A DNA stretch of 9,438 bases, taken from NCBI GenBank assembly GCA_947174725.1, contig CAMWKA010000047.1:1-9438 (forward strand), in the 5' to 3' direction. This DNA comes from an uncultured Lachnospiraceae bacterium (GTDB lineage: Bacteria > Bacillota > Clostridia > Lachnospirales > Lachnospiraceae). Below are positions 1 through 4,749 of this stretch, piece after piece. A program made the position numbers and the translations under genes. How positions within the stretch are numbered: position 1 is the first letter of the stretch; every line of letters begins with the position of its first letter. The notes beneath the pieces were generated by a model. That model saw nothing but the letters and a program-made list of their open reading frames with translations, searched no databases and was not told where the DNA came from.

Positions 1-31
1 CAGTAAAACTGCTCTGACATGGAGGAGTAAG

Positions 32-886
32 ATGAGCGGACTACGTGAAGCAATTTCAGATAAAAAAAGAATCGTTGTCAAGATCGGTTCATCGTCTCTG
101 CGGCATGCAGAGACCGGTGATCTGGATTATATCAAGCTGGAAGTTTTGGTACGGGAACTTTGCAATCTGCGCAATCAGGGAAAGGATGTTGTGCTTGTCA
201 CTTCCGGTGCAATCGCCGCCGGCAGAAAGGCGGTTCATATCGGGAAGGAAGATCATCCAATTGCAGTCAAGCAGGCATATTCCGCCATTGGTCAGGCGCG
301 GCTGATGATGATATACCAGAAACTATTTTCCGAGTACAATCAGGTTTCAGCACAGATCCTGATGTCTAAAAATACGATTGTAAACGATCTGAATCGTTTC
401 AATGCCCACAATACATTTTCGGAATTGTTGAAGCTGGGAGTGATTCCCGTTGTAAATGAAAATGATACGGTTGCAACATATGAAATTGAGATCGGAGATA
501 ATGATACGCTTTCCGCAATCGTCTGCGCGCTGATCGAGGCGGATCTGCTGATCCTGTTATCGGATATCGACGGTTTGTATTCGGATAATCCAAGGAACAA
601 TCCAGAAGCTAAGTTTATCAGCGTAGTAGAAGAATTGACGGATGATATTATGAATATGGGGACGACGGAAACGGGATCTTCCTGCGGCACGGGAGGGATG
701 AATACAAAACTGATCGCCGCAAAGATCGCGACCTGTGCCGGCGCGGATATGATCATTGCCAACAGCAGTGATATCAGGGTGATCCACAGGATTATGGACG
801 GCAGGGACATTGGAACTTTATTTAAGGCGCATAAGGATGAAAATTTTTATTTAAAGGATTTTGTTCAGAATCTGCATAATGACTGA
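32..886 (+). CDS. proB: Glutamate 5-kinase (gamma-glutamyl kinase), short form
   Basis: Cytoplasmic enzyme that phosphorylates L-glutamate with ATP to gamma-glutamyl phosphate, the first step of proline synthesis; the product passes to ProA, encoded downstream. The 284-residue protein is a complete amino-acid-kinase domain: nucleotide-binding start VVKIGSSSL (15-23), LVTSGAIAAGR (55-65), glutamate-site VVNENDT (140-146), IGDNDTLSA (154-162), SDIDGLY (177-183), and GTGGMNTKL (219-227), which fits the ATP/Mg loop. It ends about 80-90 residues short of the E. coli enzyme and lacks the C-terminal PUA domain. Such short forms are known in Firmicutes, so this is probably not a truncation. The ATG at 32 is preceded by GGAGGAG at 21-27, well placed. 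The promoter lies outside the window. The stop overlaps a possible ATG at 879, but the next gene more likely starts at 906. Confidence 0.96.
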   Translation: MSGLREAISDKKRIVVKIGSSSLRHAETGDLDYIKLEVLVRELCNLRNQGKDVVLVTSGAIAAGRKAVHIGKEDHPIAVKQAYSAIGQARLMMIYQKLFSEYNQVSAQILMSKNTIVNDLNRFNAHNTFSELLKLGVIPVVNENDTVATYEIEIGDNDTLSAIVCALIEADLLILLSDIDGLYSDNPRNNPEAKFISVVEELTDDIMNMGTTETGSSCGTGGMNTKLIAAKIATCAGADMIIANSSDIRVIHRIMDGRDIGTLFKAHKDENFYLKDFVQNLHND

Positions 887-905
887 GCGACAGGAGAGAT
901 GGATC

Positions 906-1136
906 ATGGCAGACATGGAAGAAAAGATAAAACGGATCAATGAACTGTATCACAAGTCGAAAAAAGAGGGCTTGACAGATGCGGAAAAAACGGAACAAAA
1001 ACAGCTCCGACAGGAGTATATCGCCAGTGTACGAGGTAATCTGCGGGCACAGCTGGATCAGATCGATATCATTAATGCTGACGGAACGATCAGCAATCTG
1101 AAAGAGAAACGTAAAACGACTATGGAGAAAAAGTAA
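906..1136 (+). CDS. DUF896 / UPF0291 (YnzC-like) small protein
   Basis: Small cytoplasmic protein of 76 residues, highly charged, with no signal peptide or membrane segment. The sequence KIKRINELYHKSKKEGLT (7-24), then AEKTEQKQLRQEYI (26-39) and a VRGNLRAQLDQIDII stretch (42-56), matches the DUF896 pattern of Bacillus subtilis YnzC, including length and the two-helix hairpin layout. The molecular function of the family is not established. In B. subtilis ynzC lies in the SOS-induced yneA operon, but here it sits between proB and a folate gene and I see no LexA box. The start was chosen at ATG 906 because AGGAG at 892-896 lies nine bases upstream. ATG 879 and TTG 861 are in frame, but would add residues overlapping proB that do not look family-like. 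It begins 19 bases after the proB stop, so it is probably co-transcribed. Confidence 0.9.
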   Translation: MADMEEKIKRINELYHKSKKEGLTDAEKTEQKQLRQEYIASVRGNLRAQLDQIDIINADGTISNLKEKRKTTMEKK

Positions 1137-1152
1137 AATATGGAGAATGGAT

Positions 1153-1758
1153 ATGTACGGAAATAATCTGAACAAAACTGTTCTGCGAAAGGAAATACAG
1201 GCAAAGCGAAATCATCTTTCCCCGCCGGAGATGATACGTTACAGTGAAAAAATCTGCCAGTTGATTACATCATCTACGCGTTTTTTCAGGGCACAGCATA
1301 TCCTGCTATATTGCAACTATGGCTCTGAAACAAGAACAAGTTATCTCTTTGACGCTGCGAAAAGAGCGGGAAAAAATACATATTATCCCAAGGTGGAGGG
1401 AGATAATCTTTATTTTTATAAAGTAAATTCCCTTTCCGAACTTTCCGACGGTTATCGCGGTATTAAAGAACCGTATCATCCCAGCAGGGTATTTCAGGAC
1501 AGTCTTAAAAATATGGAGGCGATGATCATTGTGCCGGGGTTGGTATTTGGCATGGATGGTTATCGTATTGGTTATGGACGAGGTTTTTATGACCGTTATC
1601 TGGCGGATTATCCGGGCTTATGGAAGACGGGAATATGTTATGGGGTACAGATGGTGAAGAATTGTCCGCATGAAGAACATGATATCCGCATGGATGAGAT
1701 CATATGCGAGCAGGGAGTGATTACCCTGAATGGAGAAGGAGAGGCAAGATGGATTTAG
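1153..1758 (+). CDS. 5-formyltetrahydrofolate cyclo-ligase (MTHFS family)
   Basis: ATP-dependent cytoplasmic enzyme converting 5-formyl-THF to 5,10-methenyl-THF, which salvages a stored or inhibitory folate form. Counting from ATG 1153 the protein has 201 residues, a normal family length. Visible features are the N-terminal basic helix [14 protein letters not shown] (11-24), the IKEPY segment (104-108), the hallmark [17 protein letters not shown] (133-149), which holds the nucleotide/folate-binding glycine-rich motif, and [11 protein letters not shown] (176-186). It belongs to the family of E. coli YgfA/Fau and B. subtilis YqgN. Two in-frame ATGs compete: 1147 directly abuts GGAGA (1142-1146), while 1153 sits six bases after it, so 1153 is preferred. 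The 3' end overlaps proA by 10 bases, which suggests translational coupling. Why a folate gene sits between proB and proA is not explained by pathway; shared transcription is the simplest reading. Confidence 0.94.
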   Translation: MYGNNLNKTVLRKEIQAKRNHLSPPEMIRYSEKICQLITSSTRFFRAQHILLYCNYGSETRTSYLFDAAKRAGKNTYYPKVEGDNLYFYKVNSLSELSDGYRGIKEPYHPSRVFQDSLKNMEAMIIVPGLVFGMDGYRIGYGRGFYDRYLADYPGLWKTGICYGVQMVKNCPHEEHDIRMDEIICEQGVITLNGEGEARWI

Positions 1759-2990
1759 TAGAGTTATGCAAAGCTGCGAAAGCCGCAAAATATGAACTGC
1801 AAAAATTGAGTACCGCAAAGAAAAACGAAGTGTTATTGGAAGTTTCAAAAGTCCTGTTGGAAAGTAATGAGCATATCCTTATAGAAAACGCCAATGATAT
1901 GGCGGCAGCGACGTCCAAGGGGCTCAGCATCGCCCTGATCGACAGGCTTAGGCTGTCTGATGAACGGATTGCAGCCATGGCGGAAGGACTGGTGCAGGTT
2001 GCACAGCTTCCGGATCCCATCGGTGAGGTGATAGAGCGGATAGAAAGACCCAATGGTTTACTGATTGAGAAATGCAGGGTGCCGCTGGGTGTGATCGGCA
2101 TTATCTATGAGGCAAGACCAAATGTGACAGTAGATGCGTTTGGATTATGCTTTAAAAGCGGCAATGCCGTGATTTTAAAAGGAGGCAGTGACGCCATACA
2201 TTCCAATGCGGTCATTGTTTCATGCATCAGGCAGGCGTTAAAAAACTGTGGTGTAACAGAGGATGCGATTTGTTTTGTGGATGCAGTGGACAGAGAGACG
2301 ACGATGCAGCTGATGCAGATGGCTGATGATATCGATGTATTGATTCCCCGCGGAGGCGCGGGTCTGATCAGGAGCGTCGTGGAAAACAGCCGCATCCCGG
2401 TGATTGAGACAGGCACCGGCAACTGCCACATTTATATTGACGATTCGGCAGATCCAAAGATTGCCAGGGAAATTATTTTAAATGCCAAGACGCAAAGGAT
2501 CGGCGTGTGCAATGCTTGCGAATCTCTGGTGGTCCATGAGGCAGTAAAGGATACGATTTTAAAAGAAACCGCTGCGGCATTGCAGGAAAAACGTGTGGAA
2601 ATCCGGGGAGATGAAGCGGTCGTGGAAGTGTTGGACTGCAAGCCTGCCACGGAGGAAGATTTCGGCAGAGAATATCTGGATTATATTATCTCTGTTAAAA
2701 CGGTAGCATCCATTGATGAGGCAATCGAACACATCAACCATTATAATACCGGACATTCGGAATGTATCATTACGCAGGATCCGTCTCATGCGGAACGGTT
2801 TTTAAATGAAGTGGATGCGGCGTGCGTATATGTCAATGCCTCCACAAGGTTTACGGATGGTTATGAATTCGGCTTTGGCGCAGAGATTGGGATCAGTACG
2901 CAGATGCTTCATGCAAGAGGTCCGATGGGGTTAAAGGAACTGACTTCATATAAGTATAAGGTGCATGGAAACGGGCAGATCCGTAAGTAG
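1749..2990 (+). CDS. proA: Gamma-glutamyl phosphate reductase (glutamate-5-semialdehyde dehydrogenase)
   Basis: NADPH-dependent reductase of the aldehyde-dehydrogenase superfamily. It converts gamma-glutamyl phosphate from ProB to glutamate 5-semialdehyde, which cyclises to pyrroline-5-carboxylate. Length is 413 residues, normal for ProA. Recognisable segments are [17 protein letters not shown] (111-127), [17 protein letters not shown] (137-153) for dinucleotide binding, [12 protein letters not shown] (196-207), [14 protein letters not shown] (218-231), the catalytic-cysteine block [14 protein letters not shown] (250-263) with C254 as the expected nucleophile, and the C-terminal [16 protein letters not shown] (369-384) and [14 protein letters not shown] (390-403). 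The start at ATG 1749 has AAGGAG at 1736-1741, seven bases upstream; the same strand also encodes the tail of the preceding gene, which overlaps by 10 bases. A longer in-frame reading to 1704 has no supporting ribosome site. A perfect hairpin begins directly after the TAG stop. Confidence 0.97.
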   Translation: MDLVELCKAAKAAKYELQKLSTAKKNEVLLEVSKVLLESNEHILIENANDMAAATSKGLSIALIDRLRLSDERIAAMAEGLVQVAQLPDPIGEVIERIERPNGLLIEKCRVPLGVIGIIYEARPNVTVDAFGLCFKSGNAVILKGGSDAIHSNAVIVSCIRQALKNCGVTEDAICFVDAVDRETTMQLMQMADDIDVLIPRGGAGLIRSVVENSRIPVIETGTGNCHIYIDDSADPKIAREIILNAKTQRIGVCNACESLVVHEAVKDTILKETAAALQEKRVEIRGDEAVVEVLDCKPATEEDFGREYLDYIISVKTVASIDEAIEHINHYNTGHSECIITQDPSHAERFLNEVDAACVYVNASTRFTDGYEFGFGAEIGISTQMLHARGPMGLKELTSYKYKVHGNGQIRK

Positions 2991-3024
2991 ATTGAAAAAT
3001 AAGATTGATATCTTATTTTTCAAT
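2991..3024 (+). terminator. Perfect AT-rich hairpin directly after proA, candidate (bidirectional) terminator
   Basis: ATTGAAAAATAAGAT (2991-3005) pairs perfectly over 15 bases with 3010-3024, leaving a four-base TGAT loop. The structure starts at the base after the proA stop. The 3' arm carries a TTATTTTT stretch and the 5' arm the matching A-tract, so either strand could give a stem ending in U residues. The stem is AT-rich rather than GC-rich and the U-tract is inside the stem, so it is not a textbook intrinsic terminator. It may instead be a processing site or a small repeated palindrome. The hairpin is certain from sequence; its role is inferred. Confidence 0.55.
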
Positions 3025-3026
3025 CA

Positions 3027-3052
3027 GAAATTTGTGCTTGCGCCCAAATTTC
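3027..3052 (+). repeat. Second hairpin (8-bp perfect inverted repeat) before miaB
   Basis: GAAATTTG (3027-3034) and CAAATTTC (3045-3052) are exact inverted copies separated by the ten-base loop TGCTTGCGCC. It lies only two bases after the preceding 34-base hairpin and nine bases before the purine-rich GGAAAGG near the miaB start. No T-run follows, so it does not look like a terminator. A leader RNA structure affecting miaB translation, or part of a composite repeat with the first hairpin, is possible but not shown. Confidence 0.45.
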
Positions 3053-3068
3053 CGGGTTATGGAAAGGC

Positions 3069-4514
3069 ATGGTTATTAATGTGAAAAATATATCTAAGGC
3101 AACAGATCATAAGCGAACATCCGAAGAAGAAAGCCTCCGACAAAAGGAGGCTGTTTTGCGTGCAAGAGAGCTGGTGGCGCAGCTAAAAAAAGAACTCGGC
3201 AGGCAGCCGACCTGCTGTGTGACGACATTTGGCTGTCAGATGAATGCCCGCGACTCTGAAAAAATCTGTGGGATCTTACTGGAGGCAGGATATCAATTGA
3301 TCGGGGAAGAAACGGCGGATCTTGTTATATACAATACCTGTACCGTCCGGGACAATGCCAATCAGCGTGTCTATGGCAGGCTGGGGACGCTTCTTGCGAT
3401 GAAAAAGAAAAATCCCGCCAAAAAGGTTGCGTTATGCGGCTGCATGATGCAGGAGCCATCAGTGATTGAAAAAATATTAAAGAGTTATCCGCAGGTGGAT
3501 TTGATCTTTGGCACACATAATATCTATAAATTTGCGGAACTACTATGCCTTATGTTAGTTGAAAAGAGGCGGATTATTGATATCTGGGAGGAGACAGACC
3601 AGATCGTAGAAGATCTGCCGGCTCATCGGAAGTACCCGTTTAAAAGCGGTATCAATATTATGTTTGGCTGCAATAATTTCTGCAGTTATTGTATTGTACC
3701 GTATGTCAGAGGCAGGGAACGCAGCCGTGCAAGCAGTGAGATTCTTGATGAAATCAGGGCATTGGCAGCGGAAGGCGTTGTAGAAGTGATGCTGCTTGGG
3801 CAGAATGTCAACTCTTACGGGAAGGGACTTAAGGAGGATATCACTTTTGCAAAGCTGCTGCAGCAAGTAGAGCAGATCGAAGGGATCCGCAGGATCCGTT
3901 TTATGACGTCGCACCCCAAAGATCTGTCGGATGAGCTGATTGCAGTGATGCGGGATTCCAAAAAAATCTGCCGCCATCTGCATCTGCCGCTTCAGTCGGG
4001 AAGCAGCAGGATTTTGGAGAAGATGAATCGCAAATACGACCGGGAAGCATATCTTGCGCTGGTAAAAAAACTAAAAACAGAGATTCCTGATCTCTCCATT
4101 ACGACAGATATTATCGTAGGTTTTCCGGGAGAAGTGAAAGAAGATGTGGATGATACCATCAGAATGATCGAAGAAGTCGGCTTTGATAATGCTTTTACAT
4201 TTATCTATTCAAAACGAACCGGAACTCCGGCTGCTACAATGGAAAATGCAATGTCAGAAAAAGAGATTTCCGAACAGTTTGACCGGGTTTTAAAAAAAGT
4301 GCAGGAGACAGCTAAACAACAGACATTAAAGCATACCGGAAAAACCGTTGAAGTTTTGGTAGAAGAAGTGAATGAGCATGATGCTGATATGGTTACCGGA
4401 AGGCTTTCTAATAATCTTCTGGTGCATTTTCCGGGTGGACCGGAACTGATCGGAACTTTTTGTACGGTAAAATTAGTAGAAAATAAAGGATTTTACTTTA
4501 TAGGAGAACAATAA
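3069..4514 (+). CDS. miaB: tRNA-2-methylthio-N6-(dimethylallyl)adenosine synthase
   Basis: Radical-SAM methylthiotransferase that adds the 2-methylthio group to i6A37 of tRNAs reading UNN codons. The 481-residue protein has the three family domains. The N-terminal UPF0004 domain contains TFGCQMNARDSEK (53-65) and cluster cysteines C56, C91 (NTCTVRDNANQR) and C125 (CGCMMQE). The radical-SAM domain has GCNNFCSYCIVPYVRGRERS with the CxxxCxxC cysteines C201, C205 and C208. A C-terminal TRAM domain spans about 418-480. A charged extension of about 45 residues precedes the core, as in many Firmicutes. The start is uncertain: GGAAAGG (3061-3067) is only one base before ATG 3069, and an in-frame TTG at 3156 has a much better AAGGAGG site. 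I keep 3069 because residues 19-50 (SEEESLRQKEA... to LGRQPTCC) resemble the extension of related MiaBs. The stop codon lies inside the left copy of an 11-bp direct repeat. Confidence 0.95.
   Translation: MVINVKNISKATDHKRTSEEESLRQKEAVLRARELVAQLKKELGRQPTCCVTTFGCQMNARDSEKICGILLEAGYQLIGEETADLVIYNTCTVRDNANQRVYGRLGTLLAMKKKNPAKKVALCGCMMQEPSVIEKILKSYPQVDLIFGTHNIYKFAELLCLMLVEKRRIIDIWEETDQIVEDLPAHRKYPFKSGINIMFGCNNFCSYCIVPYVRGRERSRASSEILDEIRALAAEGVVEVMLLGQNVNSYGKGLKEDITFAKLLQQVEQIEGIRRIRFMTSHPKDLSDELIAVMRDSKKICRHLHLPLQSGSSRILEKMNRKYDREAYLALVKKLKTEIPDLSITTDIIVGFPGEVKEDVDDTIRMIEEVGFDNAFTFIYSKRTGTPAATMENAMSEKEISEQFDRVLKKVQETAKQQTLKHTGKTVEVLVEEVNEHDADMVTGRLSNNLLVHFPGGPELIGTFCTVKLVENKGFYFIGEQ
3132..3152 (+). 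promoter_or_regulatory. GC-rich hairpin in the miaB 5' region hiding a strong Shine-Dalgarno sequence
   Basis: AGCCTCC (3132-3138) and GGAGGCT (3146-3152) are perfect 7-bp inverted copies around the loop GACAAAA, followed by GTTTTGCG. The 3' arm contains AAAAGGAGG (3142-3150), a near-ideal ribosome-binding site five bases before an in-frame TTG at 3156 (codon 30 of the miaB frame). The structure could sequester an internal start, act as a weak terminator-like element in early miaB, or be a chance result of coding sequence. The inverted repeat is seen directly; any regulatory role is inference. Confidence 0.35.
4504..4514. repeat. Left 11-bp direct repeat, candidate target-site duplication
   Basis: GAGAACAATAA here is identical to 4724-4734, exactly 220 bases downstream. 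The two copies bracket the inverted-repeat element at 4515-4723. This copy contains the last codons and the TAA stop (4512-4514) of miaB, so the gene stayed intact after insertion. Confidence 0.8.
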
Positions 4515-4723
4515 ATAGGTGATTGCGAAACTCTGATAAAATTCCTTTCTATTGTGTATCATTGACAATTCAACGCAGGCACGCTTGCGCTGCGCGTCGC
4601 ACGCAACGGTACATAACATGCTAAAATACAGCATGTAAGTACCGGCGGCTCCCCAGCACCTGCTTATGAATTTGTCAATGCTACACAATAAATTTCTACT
4701 ATTGAGAGTTTCGCAATTGTCTA
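4515..4723. mobile_element. MITE-like non-coding insertion element with long terminal inverted repeats
   Basis: A 209-bp segment fills nearly all of the miaB-mutS gap. Its ends are imperfect inverted copies over about 50 bp: TAG at 4516 against CTA at 4721-4723, ATTGCGAAACTCT (4522-4534) against 4705-4717 with 13 of 13 matches, TATTGTGTA (4550-4558) against 4682-4690, and CATTGACAA (4560-4568) against 4672-4680. GCAGG at 4575-4579 against CCTGC at 4659-4663 continues the symmetry inward. The centre has a GC-rich stretch and its own hairpin. Exact 11-bp direct repeats flank it. There is no transposase and no credible reading frame, so it would need a partner transposase elsewhere. The size, inverted ends and flanking duplication fit a MITE. 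The transposase family is not identifiable from the sequence. As RNA it would fold into one long stem-loop on either strand. Confidence 0.75.
4607..4644. repeat. Central hairpin of the MITE-like element
   Basis: CGGTAC (4607-4612) pairs with GTACCG (4639-4644), and inside it ACATGCT (4616-4622) pairs with AGCATGT (4630-4636) around a seven-base AAAATAC loop. A small unequal internal loop (three against two bases) separates the two stems. It forms the tip of the larger inverted-repeat structure and lies just after the GC-rich tract 4575-4606. No T-run follows, so it is unlikely to terminate transcription by itself. Confidence 0.6.
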
Positions 4724-4734
4724 GAGAACAATAA
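4724..4734. repeat. Right 11-bp direct repeat, candidate target-site duplication
   Basis: Second exact copy of GAGAACAATAA. Read as the original junction, its TAA would be the miaB stop, followed by 15 bases that include the mutS ribosome site and then the mutS ATG at 4750. This supports insertion into a previously compact gene pair. Confidence 0.8.
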
Positions 4735-4749
4735 CAGAGAGAGGAACCT

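Noticed and set aside
1..17. Possible end of an upstream gene (frame ending TGA at 15-17, or TAA at 4-6)
   Set aside because: Only a handful of codons are visible and more than one frame has a stop, so no gene can be supported.
340..810. Minus-strand 156-codon open frame opposite proB with hydrophobic runs
   Set aside because: The conserved kinase motifs on the + strand account for the sequence; the hydrophobic look comes from the reverse complement of charged codons.
1704..1748. Longer proA starting at ATG 1704
   Set aside because: It would overlap the cyclo-ligase gene further with non-family residues; ATG 1749 has a strong, well-placed AAGGAG and yields a normal length.
4562..4590. TTGACA-like -35 box at 4563-4568 region in the left arm of the element
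   Set aside because: No -10-like hexamer lies 16-19 bases downstream, where the sequence is GC-rich. The box is simply part of the inverted repeat.
4672..4702. Possible mutS promoter in the right arm (TTGTCA with TACTAT)
   Set aside because: The spacer is 19 bases and the -10 box matches only four of six consensus positions. This is too weak to call without transcript data.
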